DNA from: Agrypnia vestita
Taxonomy: Eukaryota; Arthropoda; Insecta; Trichoptera; Phryganeidae
NCBI GenBank assembly: GCA_016648135.1
Contig: JADDOH010004303.1
Span: forward strand, 62,001 to 126,000
Length of the DNA: 64,000 bases
Reading direction: 5' to 3'
The translations under genes were made by a program, and so were the position numbers. The notes under the pieces were generated by a model. It had not been told where the DNA came from and ran no database searches. It saw only the letters and a list, made by a program, of their open reading frames with translations. The first letter of the stretch is position 1. Every line of letters begins with the position of its first letter. Positions 1 through 11,851 of the stretch are shown here, one piece after another.

Positions 1-734
1 ATCGTTAACTGGTCCAAATCAGGGAATGAGGCCCAAATCAATGTTCCCGACTGTAAATTAAAAAGATTTTTTTCTGACGAAAAATCGATTGGATTCCACA
101 TTCATAGAACCATTGTTGGGTTCTTGGATGGTTTGGAAATGCGTTAAACAAATGCAACAGACTTCGCAGCAATTTCTAATTATAAAAATAAATTTAAAAA
201 CTATAACCCAGGTGGATAAAAAAGGTACTAATATTATGATTGTATCTTTGAAGGGTTTTAAGCAATGTTTATGGCTTGTGGTTGGACATAATTATTATTT
301 TTTTCAAAAACTTGATATAAACTACTTTGATTGTTTTAAACGCCAATCGGTTTCGATACCACTGTATCTTAGTAAAAAATTAAATACAGCAAAATTTAAT
401 AAGTAAGAAGAGCACCCAATCGGATAGAAATAACAAAAATATTTGGATATAATATTCTTAAATTTGTGCCTACACAAAATTTTCAATAACAAAATACCAA
501 AACCTTTTTGATCAAAATTTTTATAAATAGTGAAATACATAGTTGTAAACCGTTATTAAATTGTAAACATTTAATTATTACTATTACTTAATTTTAATTG
601 GCAATAAGATTGATTCACAAATGTTATATAAATAATAATATTCTTGAACATTATACTACTGGAAGAGCACTGTCTGCTATAATACAGTAAACTACTAGTG
701 TAGCAGGCAGGGCGTCAAATCAATTTAGTGTTTA
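1..734. other. AT-rich non-coding stretch
   Basis: No reading frame here looks coding; the longest ORFs are AT-driven and have no recognisable motif. The last part (about 661-734) lies directly upstream of the retroposon 3' end at 735-850 and may belong to the same, longer insertion, because its sister copy at 58421 is more 5'-truncated. Confidence 0.5.
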
Positions 735-850
735 CTTGCTGCCAAGACACTCAGCAACAATGAAAAAAGCATAATTTAATTTTGTAAACACTGTAAACAT
801 TTGTAACATTGAACATTGAATAAACATTTGAATTTGAATTTGAATTTGAA
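735..850 (+). mobile_element. Retroposon 3' end with TTTGAA tail, copy 1
   Basis: This segment matches 58417-58544 almost base for base. It begins CTTGCTGCCAAGACACTCA, contains GTAAACACTGTAAACATTTG, and ends in a short TTTGAA hexamer array. The other copy is flanked by a perfect 12-bp target-site duplication, which shows that the sequence moves as a unit and that the hexamer array is its 3' tail. Different 5' ends with a common 3' end fit a 5'-truncated non-LTR element or a LINE-dependent SINE. The encoding family is not known. Confidence 0.7.
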
Positions 851-1209
851 AAAACTATAAATAGGAATATAATAATATTGCAATATAATTTTTACATAAA
901 ATTATTTAATGTACAGAGGCTTAAAAATACATGTATTGAGATGCCGGAAAATATGAAGTAAGTATGTAAATAAGCTGAATGAATTTAAAAATACTACAAT
1001 TATTCTAAATAATTATTGTATAGTATTATAGATTTTGGAATGGGTTGTAATAGAATTTTATTATAGATTATGGAAAGCAAATGTAAATATCAGAGCAATC
1101 AACTATCTTTATTTCAATTTTCTGTCAGTAGCTTGCTGGAATTACAACAAAAGCACTGAATAGCCGCTAACGAGACGCGGACAGCCGATTGTGACACGTA
1201 GATATTGAC
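851..1209. other. AT-rich spacer
   Basis: Nothing recognisable. From 1145 the composition becomes more GC-rich leading into the hairpin at 1210-1265. Confidence 0.5.
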
Positions 1210-1265
1210 GTGCATGTAGCCTGAGCCGCGCACTCATTGTATCGCGCGGCTCAGGCAACATGCAC
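1210..1265. repeat. 22-bp-arm hairpin, GC-rich
   Basis: The arms 1210-1231 and 1244-1265 are inverted repeats with a single A-A mismatch and a 12-nt loop. The core is GCCTGAGCCGCGC paired with GCGCGGCTCAGGC. It stands out because flanking DNA is strongly T-rich on the right. It could be the tip of a degraded foldback element or a transcribed hairpin; nothing else links it to a known class. Confidence 0.6.
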
Positions 1266-1829
1266 GGTCTTGGCATTTGTTGTATTTTTCTTGTTAATTT
1301 TTTATTTTTTGTATCTATTCTTTCTCACACTCGATACTGTCTCTACGGTGCAATTTTTGTCATTATTTCTCATTTCGTTTATTTTGCTTTGACTCCATTA
1401 CAATTCACTTACCTTTTTCTTTTCCGTTTAGGCCTCATTCGTATCTTCATATTCAACTCGTCTTAATCTGTAACATGCTCATTCTTCTTATACTGATTTA
1501 TTATTATTTTGCTACAAACATTGTAGGTATTTTATTCACCAACTTTGTACTCTCGCTAAATATTACTTGGCTATGTATCTTATCACATATACCTACTTTT
1601 AGTCCGATGCTTTCTCCTTTCAACTTTTATTTTGAGTTGTCACCCAAGAGTTTTTCAATACTCATTCATGTATTCCACACACATCATATATAATACTTGT
1701 TTTACTTACACTGTATTTTATTTTCACCCTGTTTACCTTTCATGAAACTCACATCACATGGCTGTTACGACATGTAATCATACTTTATATATATATTTTT
1801 TGGTTTTGAATTCCTTTCACCTTGTGTCA
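1266..1829. other. T-rich non-coding stretch
   Basis: The plus strand is strongly T-rich, which leaves two ORFs of about 70 codons open (1260-1466 and 1475-1693). Both are hydrophobic by composition and have no recognisable motif. I see no gene. Confidence 0.5.
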
Positions 1830-1970
1830 GCACCAGACGTAGCGAGGATGACCGCTTTGGCATTAAAATAATGCCGAACTGGGTGGCGAAAGTGTAGGAC
1901 CGATATAGAGGCTATTGCTCATAAAACGGCCCTGGGTACGCGGTGGATCTCTCTTCGCTGTACCAGAAAA
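1830..1970 (+). repeat. Dispersed repeat fragment, unknown family
   Basis: The segment containing GCTCATAAAACGGCCCTGGG (1916-1935) recurs in diverged form at about 19786-19850 (GCTCATAGAACGGTCCTGGG). Its moderate GC content contrasts with the flanks. It is probably the remnant of a retroelement; the family cannot be named from this. Confidence 0.5.
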
Positions 1971-2221
1971 TAATACCATAAATGACATGACGAAGAACAA
2001 ATTGTCGTAGATTTTTTTTTTTGTTTCTGTTTGTATATTTCTTATTTAGTTGTAAAAAAAATACACATTTTTACATCTTGTAATTAAAACATAAATTAAC
2101 ATAACACTTAAACATATGTATTCCAAAAATATATCAACATAAATAATCATAAATAGAAACAAATTTTCACATCTGGAACAAAGTAAAGCAATTAAAAAAA
2201 ACATGAAATAATATAACATGA

Positions 2222-2422
2222 TCATACATTAAACTTAATTTTCACATATTTTGCACTTAACCTACGAAAAGCAGTTAGACTATTTACTTCTTTCATATTT
2301 GCTGGCAATTCATTGAATAATTTAAGACCTTTATAGTACTAACTATTTTGTGTTCCTGCCAGTTTCGTTTGTGGAAGCCTAAAATCCCCCCTAGTACTCG
2401 TAGGACAAGTGTGGACCTCTTT
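2222..2422 (-). pseudogene. Non-LTR RT C-terminus fragment
   Basis: The minus strand reads for 67 codons in one frame with one internal stop (codon 28) and a terminal stop. The peptide contains RGDFRLPQTK, then GLKLFNELPANMKEVNSLTAF, the typical C-terminal end of CR1/Jockey-group reverse transcriptase ORFs (the LFNxLPxxI signature followed by an FKxxL helix). The fragment is 5'-truncated; no RT catalytic domain is nearby. It is dead retrotransposon sequence. Confidence 0.75.
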
Positions 2423-3144
2423 TTTGTGTCAAATAGGTCAGTTCTCTTCATCACTCCAACTAAGTTTTAATGCGATCATCAAACCGCACGGCACATTATA
2501 TCTTCAGCATTGTTAGGCACTGTCAGCAGGTCCACTGCACTCCAGGCATTGCAGCTAACCCATAAACGATGCGAGTGTGTGCGTGCTAGCAATTCACAAA
2601 TAGGTTTGCGGCCTTACCATGAACACATTATTATAGGTTCGAGAATTCCTAAAAGCTCTGAGCCATGGAGTAATAGGGGTGAAAAGCTCTATTAAAGCGA
2701 TAATGATCTTAATTTATATTTTATTGTGGTGTCGTTATATCGTTTTCGGTCTCCGTGGCTGTCACTATCTCCTGATAGGACACATTTGCATTCATTATTG
2801 TGAGACATGTTAATGCTAGTAATGAAACCCACGAATTATGAGGTCCAGATGTGTACAAGACACGGGAAGTGAGAACCGTGGTCAGATAAATACCGGGTAC
2901 TTACCATTTCACGAATAATTCAGGTACCCGGCGTTTCAGTTTCCGCTACGAAGAGGTCGAGATGTTGTTGCATGAGTTAGCTAAGTAACCTCAAGGGACC
3001 CAGCTAAGCAACTTCAGGGGACTCAGCTACCAGCTACGAAACACCAGCGGGCCAGGTAAAACCAAATCGGGATGAGCGATATGGATGGAGCGTCAGTCAA
3101 ATCTTCCGTTATGTCGGTTGGCATCAATTTTTAATTTTCACAAA
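2423..3144. other. Unassigned intergenic sequence
   Basis: Mixed-composition DNA with a 61-codon ORF (2510-2695, plus) whose peptide contains PKSSEPWSNRGEKLY. The ORF is isolated, lacks gene signals and is probably repeat-derived. At 2897-2939 a CCGGGTAC / GTACCCGG inverted pair is present. No gene is supported. Confidence 0.4.
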
Positions 3145-3471
3145 TACAGGGTGTCTCATACCTAGTAGCGAAAACTTTTGGAAAGTCTTCTTTATTAAAT
3201 TTCGAATAGAAAATATTATTTGAACTTTGGATGAAATGTCGACAGTTACGGAGATAATCGACATCCAAGGTGCATTTTTTTCTCAATATTTCGGGTTTAT
3301 TTTTTATAAATCGTCAGACTATAATAAAATTAATTTACACTCAGTTTAAAAAAAAAACGCTTTGATACAAATTATTTTATATAAGTATCTTTAGTGATAG
3401 TCCAAAAATTTTCATAAAATAAGTCGGAAATTCGAAAAAAAATGCAAACGTTGAGTCGCTTATCTCCGTCT
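3145..3471. mobile_element. Palindromic foldback element (family 2), truncated
   Basis: It starts TACAGGGTGTCTCATA. The left half is an imperfect inverted copy of the right half: GGAGATAATCGACATC on the left pairs with sequence ending in CGCTTATCTCCGTCTCC on the right. The architecture is shared with the elements at 13198-14176, 5224-5725 and 9329-9781. The outer part of the right arm is missing, so this copy is truncated. There is no coding capacity. Confidence 0.65.
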
Positions 3472-4352
3472 CCATGAATTCCACGGGGAATTAAGTATAC
3501 GCAACAACGAGAAATTGAAAATAAATGTAAAAGTTTTCTAATAATTGCTGAAAAATATAATATCTTGAAAAATAAAATAATCCATAGTCTCGGATGGCTA
3601 TGGATACACTGTGAGTGATATTTGTGATGTTTTATAGCTGGCTGCGGTAGTGAGGCGCGCTGCTGCGGGTGTCTGCAATCATCCGCTCGATTTCCGTTCA
3701 CAAATATATCTCCAGAAATAAACCTCTTTCAATCCGATCCCTTCGCGTGTCAAAATCTTGGCAAACTTTCAATACTTGTATTATACTTAATTGAAGAAAA
3801 AACTGATACACTCGTTTAATATATATACATATATCTTTACATGCTAGGCCCGATGCACAAAAAATACAATTATTCGAGTATAGAGTGAATGTTTTTAACT
3901 TTGCACTCCAGCCCCAGGGTCTTCGCAGTACGGTCATCGTATTTTTCAATAAAAATTATATTACTTGAAAAATATTATTTTTACAACACCACGCTTATTT
4001 TAAAATGTACTAAAAAATAAAATAAATTTCGGCCAAACCAGCACCACTGAAGTACTTTATCTTAGCTGCTACTACTCAACTAATGGAATTAAATCATCAC
4101 CACTAAATCGACATTGGTCAATTACTTACTGTATCTCATTTCCTCTTCCTCTACCATTAACCTGACTCCAACCTTCTCACAATTTTCCCCACACCCCTAT
4201 TCTTAGTAACTCATTGCTTTTTATACTTTTCATATTCACTTTAGTCCACTTTAATATAAATAAATAAATTAATATTGTCTGTTGCTAACTATAAATTAAC
4301 TTAATCTTAAAAATAATTAAACCAATAATTAAATTACCTTAAACTTAAAAAT
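3472..4352. other. AT-rich spacer with no gene
   Basis: Two overlapping minus-strand ORFs (3372-3701 and 3698-3949) are open but have no recognisable domain, no paired splice signals and partly overlie the foldback element. From about 4260 the sequence is low-complexity, with repeated AAAATAATTAAAC units. Confidence 0.45.
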
Positions 4353-4414
4353 AATTAAACTAATTAACTTTGTTTATCAATTAGTGGTGATAAACAAAGT
4401 TAAGTAGTTTAATT
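4353..4414. repeat. 27-bp-arm hairpin
   Basis: The arms 4353-4379 and 4388-4414 are inverted copies with one mismatch and an 8-nt loop (ATTAGTGG). The stem contains TTAACTTTGTTTATCA. The left arm also overlaps a local tandem duplication of an AATTAAAC-type unit. It may be a small foldback remnant. Confidence 0.6.
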
Positions 4415-5223
4415 ATATTCATAATGAATAACAAAATACAACAGTATTAAAAATAATTTCTTGTCAAACGTTGTGATGTTATTTATTTTACTAAGCCTAA
4501 AACATCTGTGAATATTTGTACATAATTGACTTATGCAGTATACCTACCTACACTGCTTTATTTTATTTTTATTTTTTAAAAAACAGACCGCCAACAGGTC
4601 ATTAATAACCCTAATAGGTGGTCCTAGAGTGACATTAAAGTACAAAGCATGAATATTTTGTGAACATTTGAATTTGACATAATTACACAATACACTTTTC
4701 ACGATTAATTAATAATTAATAATGAATAAATAATAAATGATAAAATAAATTAAGAATAATATTCAGACAAACGCAAATCACTAATTTAGGAATAAGTTCC
4801 AGACATTATAATGACTGTTCTGACATTATAATGATTGAAGTTGTCAGGATTCCTTGACAAATGATAAACTATCACAGATTAAACCTGATTTAAAAATGAA
4901 TCTGATTTCTAATTGATTCTAATAGATTACTTGGATGTAATATTTTTCACCTCTCATGTAGGTAAAATATTGTAAAATCAATAAACTCAAGTATTCAATT
5001 TAATTTAAATCAATTATTATTTTAATGATCATGGTACAAGGGGGGTCGAAATAGCGCGTTGCGCTTCTCACTCGCATATAGCATACCACCTCTGGATTGA
5101 ATGTTTTTTTTGCTAGTGTTTTGGTCTCTACAAAAATCTTCTGAATTTTATTTCTTGTTTTGTAGAAATATTTCTTTCTTGTTAGCGTTCTGTAAAGATA
5201 GTTACTAAATAACGATATTTTTA
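4415..5223. other. AT-rich spacer with no gene
   Basis: No supported gene. A short non-AT island at 5038-5090 (GGGGGGTCGAAATAGCGCG) interrupts an otherwise AT-rich stretch. Confidence 0.45.
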
Positions 5224-5725
5224 TACAGGGTTATTTGGAAAACATTAATAATCTCGCAGGACCATATTCCTGCCGTGATAATAAGTCGAAAATGTACAAG
5301 CTATCATGACCTAATATCAATAGTTATGGAGATATGCGACATCAAAGATTGCATTTTTTTCCCAATATGACTTATTTTTTGTAAAACGTTGGAATATCGA
5401 TTACGAAAAATTCATTTGTTTCAATACAAGTTAAATAAAATGATTCAAACCCTGAAAAATTTCCAATTGGAATTCTAAGGTTTTTATTTCTTTATCTGAC
5501 TTGTATTGAAGGGAATGAAATTTACATATTCGATATAAGTTACTGTAATAATATTCCAACTTTCTACAAAAAATAAGTCAGAAATATTGAAAAAAAAAGC
5601 GCAAAGACGTCGCATATTTCTATAACTATTGATATTAGGTCACAATAGCTTGAACATTTTAGACTCATTATCAAGGCAGGAATATATTCCTGCGAGGTTA
5701 TTAATGTTTTACAAATAACCCTGTA
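5224..5725. mobile_element. Palindromic foldback element (family 1), complete
   Basis: The termini are TACAGGGTTATTTGG and its inverted complement CAAATAACCCTGTA, and TA dinucleotides flank both ends. Essentially the whole 502 bp is an imperfect palindrome: each block on the left (TATTCCTGCC, AATATCAATAGTTAT, CTTATTTTTTGTA, AATTCCAATTGGAA near the centre) recurs inverted on the right. The second copy is at 9329-9781. It has no ORF and must be mobilised in trans, if at all. TA flanks suggest a Tc1/mariner-type or similar mover, but this is inference. Confidence 0.8.
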
Positions 5726-6241
5726 TATGACAGCACTATCCGCGAACCTCCTATAAACTGTACGGATTTTTTTAACGCCGTTTCTTGACTCATTTTAGCC
5801 GGGTAGCCCCAGAAAAACATATCCCTTGAAAATTTTTGATTATTCAAAAAATAGTACCAGGATTTATTGTAATGTATTCTTTGTCTGAGAGGGCTTATTG
5901 TTTTTCAGTCTCATCCGATGACTGGAAATAGAATTTATTCCTTAAAACTAAAAACAACGTGTTTCTCAGAAAATGTTCGCAAAAAAAATTGCCTCGAACA
6001 TTTTTTAAAATGTGATTTACAATAATTTCCAAATTCACAAATTTGATGCTATTCTCGCGTATCATATCATATCAGTTGATTATTGTAGCATTTTTTTAAC
6101 AATTTTTCTTAAGTCTGCAAAAGAAATAGACGTGAATATATTATTAAGTGGTAACATAAAATTTTTACGTGTTACATGTGTAAAAGAAAAGCACTACTCG
6201 TGTTTAGAGAGAGAGAGAGTTCGCGTACAAAGTAATACAAA

Positions 6242-6483
6242 AAACAAAATGTTACTTATCTTAGTATATAACCACTAAAAATTACTTTTTTGTAACTGTT
6301 TAGTGAAGATGATTTTTGAAGGTGTTGGTGTAAATAATACTATGGTTGTGGTGTAGTGATATTTACATGCTAGTGTAGTGGTTGACCTGACGAAGAGACG
6401 GGTAACGTCTCGAAACCGGTAGACAAAAAAGCGGTTTATTTTATTTTTGGTGGTTATATACAAACAAATAACATTTTGTTAAA
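6242..6483. mobile_element. Short hairpin MITE
   Basis: The terminal inverted repeats run about 50 bp: ACAAAATGTTACTTA then GTATATAACCAC on the left, and the inverted equivalents on the right. The centre holds GACCTGACGAAGAGACGGGT with an internal GAGACG/CGTCTC inverted pair. It has no coding capacity. The short GA run at 6210 lies outside the element. The superfamily is not determined. Confidence 0.6.
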
Positions 6484-7098
6484 ATATCTGACCACAAATT
6501 TATTGCTTTATATTAAAAGTATTAATAATATTATACAGAAAATGTTATAATTTAAAGTAATAGGTGTGTTACAAAAATCAATCATTAAAAAATGAAAATG
6601 AAAGATAATTTGACTGAATTTTTGACAATTGATAATTCATTGTCATTTACCCCCATAAACTAATCAGTACTCTCCGGGCGGTCACCACCGCCATAAACAC
6701 ACCACTGTTTTTTCAATGACAAATATCATATAGTGCGTTTACATACCCAAAAATGTATCTGGTCAATATTATTCACCAAAATAATTATTTTTCAAAAATT
6801 ATTATTATTGCTTGCATTATTTTAATTAGTTATTTTACAATTCTCTGTATACGACTAAATTTCGTCTGTTGGGTTATTTTTTTTGTATATATTTTTCATA
6901 TTTATTTTTAATTAAAATGGTATAAAGTTTCTCAAAGGCGTTGGTTGTACCATTCCAGGATTTGTGATAAAAATATTGAAAATACATTACATCATTTCGA
7001 CATTTCAAACTAAACCGTGCCGTAAAGTGATGTGCAGTTTGATATAACATTCTAAATGTAAATGGTAAATAAATAATAATATAAAAATCTGATCGGTC

Positions 7099-7349
7099 TG
7101 GGCATAAATGCCCTAAAGGGCGAGAATAAATGTTATCTTTACGTCTATTGTACTCTTTTTTTTTCAAAAAATTTACACCGGTTAGTGTCTTTAGGACATA
7201 AATTTAGAACATAAATATTTTAAAAAAGTACATACATACTTTCGCCCTTTAGGGCGTAAATACCCTAAATAAATTTTATCTTTACGTCTATTGTACTCAT
7301 TTTTTTAAAATTACACCGTTTTCCATTTATTCGGTTAGTGTCTTTAGTA
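7099..7349 (+). repeat. Diverged direct duplication (about 100-bp unit)
   Basis: Two units, about 7099-7196 and 7243-7349, share TTATCTTTACGTCTATTGTA, a TTACACCG block and GGTTAGTGTCTTTAG in the same order. The left edges carry variants of a GCCCTAAAGGGC palindrome. The unit has no known function; the duplication is clearly local. Confidence 0.6.
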
Positions 7350-8816
7350 CAAAATGCTTCGATGCCAACGTTACTCTGTTTGATTTACAATGCGATTCCT
7401 GCCTATCAATTCTCATAGCTTCTACTCTAAATCGCTTTGGTGAGAATGGTTGATACATTTTTATGTAATATGTATAAAAATATTAATACCAGTAATAGTT
7501 TTAACGAAAGAGTTTTATGGAACACTCCTGAACTCATCCTCTACTCTCTACACTGTAGAGAGTGTCTCAATTCAAGGAATAAGTGCGCACAAATTATCTA
7601 AGATAAATATTACACTACCATCATGTAGCACCACTATACCAACAAGCTACTCTTTACATATTAATATAATTTAAACAAATTATAACACGGAATAATTTTT
7701 GTGTGAACGAGCTTAAAGCTGTTCATAAAAGAAAGGAATGCAAAAAACGAACGAAAATTACCCAACTTTACGACGTATTGTCTAGTACCAACCCACATGC
7801 AATAGAATATTTTCAGCACACATCGGATGTTTGTGAGAACGCCTATAGGCGTTTTCAGCACAAGACGTGATAAGTACTATAAGTTTAAGAATTAAAAAGG
7901 CCAATCTATAACAAAGGGATATGAAATAAATGATGAAAATGAACGATATATTGGAAGTTAAGTGGTGTTAATTGTATATTAATTAACAAGATCAATCTAT
8001 AAAATTGCATATGAAATAAAAAATGAAAAATTTTATTAGAAATACAGTATGATTTATAAAGGTTTTATTTGTTGTTTTCTCTGTTTTAATCACATACAAA
8101 CTGTTTAAACTTTCGGTTTGCGAAAAATATTAGTTTAGTCAATAACTATAAATGAAAAAACACAATCCTCCTTGCATAACTATTAAATCGTGTAATAGTT
8201 GAATAAAATAATTTCAGTTTGATATTTCGTTATTATTAATTTAAAAGAAAAACTAAAAACTTTACATATAGTATATTGATTAATTCAATGTGGTTTGTAC
8301 AAAGTTTATTAGCTTTAAATTAATTATTATGTACAACCACGAAGTAAACGCTCTAAACATTGAAAATATTTCGTAATTAATTCAAATCCGTTTATTAAAT
8401 GTTTTACAATAATATTTAAAATCCTTATATGTGTTATGTACCAAAGCGAAGCAGAAGAAAAGGATAAAAATAAGTATGCATAAATTCACAAATATAATAT
8501 CGCGTAGAAATAATAAATATGTAGTTAGTTTTCAAATTAAGGACGAAATCATTTAAGACTATTTTGGCATTGGAAAATAAGTAAAAATATTGATTATATT
8601 ATTTGTTTATATCTACTTCTTTTAGATAATATGAGTAATTCCACCAACATGTTTCAGAAAAACCTTTCCATCGTCATATAATCAATAAATAAATAATATA
8701 ATCAATATTTTTAAAAAATGTCAATCTACAATGTTGCTGAATCAATTGAAAAAATAAAAGATTTTATATTAAATAACTACTTCCTATGTTAGCTTACTGT
8801 AATATAGTGGTATCCT
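7350..8816. other. AT-rich spacer with a 16-bp perfect palindrome
   Basis: No gene is supported. At 7838-7853 the sequence AACGCCTATAGGCGTT is a perfect 16-bp palindrome flanked by repeated TTTTCAGCACA words (7811 and 7854). The remainder is low-complexity AT-rich DNA. Confidence 0.4.
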
Positions 8817-9292
8817 GTGGTTCCTATAGAAACTATCGATTTTTATAAAATGAATATTACAGACCAGCTTTCTGTCCCCGCTAGAATAATCTTCGGAGAT
8901 TTTGTTGTTGAAATGGCTACGGAGTCTTATATTACGGGGACCTCAATTAGAAAAATACCAGAGATAATACGCAAGATCTCGTGGCACGATACGCCGTTGG
9001 AATTACGGCTCCGGGCGATATTGAACAATTTTCGTCTGACAAACCTATCATTATGTTCCCGAATAACTTACGGGTACAAGACAAACAACATCTCGTTACG
9101 AGCCTTAAATTGTTTTATCGGCTCGGCGCTATCCGCGGACCACTCGGTCGGGGGCTCGTGGACCGTGCACAGTGGACACCTCAGTCTGCCGGGCACACCG
9201 AGTCGGTCAAATTATTTTATTTATTCTTCTTCCTTACATTCCGAAAGTGTAGGTGCATAGTTAATGCGTTATTACAATTACACTTTTTATAA
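8817..9292 (+). other. Coding-like island, unidentified
   Basis: Base composition is balanced for about 450 bp in an AT-rich setting. Two plus-strand frames are open: 8817-9260 (147 codons, includes PARIIFGDFVVEMATESYI) and 8981-9292 (103 codons, includes SSDKPIIMFPNNLRVQDKQH). Each reads like protein in a different part, as if one reading frame had been broken by a frameshift near 8980. I recognise no family. It may be a decayed transposon or captured gene piece. Transcription from the other strand is possible; the minus strand has a 50-codon open stretch here. Confidence 0.3.
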
Positions 9293-9328
9293 ATTTAGCT
9301 TATAACGACTCCTGTTCTGGGGTGGTTA

Positions 9329-9781
9329 TACAGGGTTATTTGGAAAACATTAATAACCTCGCGGGACTATATTCCTACCATGATTATGAGTCATGGTCTC
9401 ATATGAGAAAATGGTCAAGCTATCATGAACTTATCAAATATGAAAAATTCATTCCCTTTAATACGAGTCAAATAAAATAATAAAAACCTTCGAATTCCAA
9501 TTGGAATGTTTTCCAATTGTAAATTTTTCAGGGTTTTTATCATTTTATTTAACTTGTATTGAAACGAAGGAATTTTTCGTAATCGATATAAGTTACTGTA
9601 ATGATAGTCCAACTTTTTACAAAAAATAAGTCAGAAATATTGAAAAGAAAATGCAAATTTTGATGTCGCACATCTCCATAACTGTTGATATTAGGTCATG
9701 AGACCTTGAACATTTTCGACTCATAATCAAGGCAGGAATATAGTCCTGCGAGGTTATTAATGTTTACCAAATAACCTTGTA
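9329..9781. mobile_element. Palindromic foldback element (family 1), second copy
   Basis: It starts TACAGGGTTATTTGGAAAAC and ends in the inverted complement with one change (CCTTGTA). The internal blocks CCAATTGGAATG and CATAACTGTTGATATTAGGT match the copy at 5224-5725. The left arm is shorter than the right, so one arm has lost about 50 bp. The left flank is TA and the right flank is AA, so the duplication is not preserved. There is no ORF. Confidence 0.75.
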
Positions 9782-10240
9782 AATAACTTTTCTTATTCTA
9801 GGTTATATCACAATCTTACAACATAAGAAAATAAAATTAATTAAGAATAATTAAGTAACAAGAATAAAGAGGTAGATGAAATAACAAAAATAAAAAGATA
9901 TATTCAATAGTAAAATAACAATTACAAAAATAAAAAACAGATACTAGATATAAGCAAACATTTGCCAGTTCGGAGGTCAAGGGTGTATCACTTCTTCAGC
10001 ATACCTCCTACCTTATTTTTTAACCGATTAGTTATATGGTATTTAAAATGCCTGTATTTTTTAAAATTTCTTTGTTTCGTTTGATAACTTGTTTAATACA
10101 TGTGGGGCAATAAATTCAATGGGGCAATGAATCCAAAAGAAGTTTTCGTATTAGCCACATCAAAATTAATTCTGTTTGCTTGCCTGGTGCACTGTCCGTT
10201 TGTTAAGGCTGGACATTCACTGCAAATGCATATTTCGGCT

Positions 10241-11055
10241 TTTTTTTACGACAATGTGGGTTTTTATTATTCATTTATATCCGAATGTATACTCTAAACT
10301 GCATTTTTTAAGGCAATAACTTAGATAAAACCTTTGTTATTATATAAAAGTAATAAAGCGGACATTATTTATAATAATTAATAGAATCTAAGGATTAATC
10401 GACAGGCCGCGACCAATAAATTGTTTTTAGTGTCCTAGGTGGCGCTAATTTTTAATGAATATTTACGCGTAATATGTTTTTTATACGTATAAAGTATATT
10501 TCATTATCTAAAATCCGTACTAAGGAAATTAAGAAATATTTAACATTAATAAAGTTATAATATTTTAAATTTTCAAGAAATTTTTACATTTTTTCTTGAT
10601 TTTAAAACGCTTTTTATTTATATAAAGAGATGATTTTAAACAGTATATTCTATTTATTCCGTATTTTGAGGCTTTACTCACTTAATAAAGGTTTTTTTTT
10701 TTATATAAAAACACCTTAATTATTATTCAAAAATAAAAATTTCAAAGTATGAAATGCGCCAATTAATGACGCCGCTGCCGACGGCGACGGGATTCTGTTT
10801 TATAATTACGTCATTACGCGTACATATAAATATTAATTAAATCTTTGTTTTTCCTAGAACACTAAAAACGATTTTTTGGCCGCGGCCTGTCGGTTAATCC
10901 TTATATTTTATTAATTATTGTAAATAATGTCCAGTTTATTACTTTTATATAAGAACAAAGGTTCTATGTAAGTTATCGCCCTAAAAAAATTGCAATCTAT
11001 CATATACATTCTGATATAAATGAATAATAATGACCCACATTTTCGTAAAAAAACG
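10241..11055. mobile_element. Foldback element with about 200-bp inverted arms
   Basis: The arms 10241-10438 and 10854-11055 are inverted copies. Paired blocks include TTTTTACGACAATGTGGG, TATTCATTTATATC, GGATTAATCGACAGGCCGCG and TTTTTAGTGTCCTAG. The 415-bp spacer is AT-rich apart from a GC patch near 10770-10790 (GCCGCTGCCGACGGCGAC). The ORF 10100-10297 runs off its edge and is not convincing. It looks like a non-autonomous DNA element. Confidence 0.7.
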
Positions 11056-11851
11056 CTTTGATATGACTTATTTCTGTTATTTCTAAAAATAGGTATTGCG
11101 GAATGAAATATTATAAAATGTAAAAACACTTTTTATTAATAGCAATAATTTTTAATATAATTTATTTTAGAATTACAAATACTTACAACATAATTTATCA
11201 CTTGTTTTATCAACATTAATTATTACAAACACCATCCTTAAAAATAGAATAATTGTAAGTAATTTATATTATATTTTCGCGTTTTTTATTATACTATATA
11301 TAATAGTTTTGGGAAAGGAGTCTTAGAGTTAATTTAAAAAATAAATTATAGTAGATTTTTTGTACACATTTACTAAGCTTCTTTATAATTAATAAGTCTA
11401 AGTATTAAATATTTGACTTGACAGCTTTAGTACATGAAAATATTATATCAACAGAGGAGAAACATTGTGATAACCACAAAAAATGTTATTAGTAATTTTA
11501 GAGCCACCATTATAATCATCCATTCACCATTTGTGACTGAAAACAATAACATTATCCGGGTTGCTGTCAAAAATGAAAAATTCTTTTATTTTAGTTATTA
11601 TTACAACTTTAAATAGACAAAACACATTTTCTATACAATATGTATATCAACAACATCAAAGAGTTTACGAACAACTTGTGTATTTCCATCAAATCTATTT
11701 GTTACGAATGAGTAGGCAAAAATTATGAAATTTTCCTGATTATTTTACCATCCTACTGAGGTCAAAATTCATTAGTTTTTAATTCCCATTATATAATATA
11801 TTTAAAGGATTTGAATTGTGAAATTGAAGTGTTCTTACAATGTATTCTTAA
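11056..11851. other. AT-rich spacer with no gene
   Basis: ORFs 10911-11129 (minus) and 11434-11616 (plus) are short, composition-driven and lack domains. Nothing else is recognisable. Confidence 0.45.

Noticed and set aside
1260..1693. Two hydrophobic plus-strand ORFs (68 and 72 codons) resembling membrane peptides
   Set aside because: T-rich plus strand automatically yields Phe/Leu/Ile-rich peptides; no conserved motif or gene signals.
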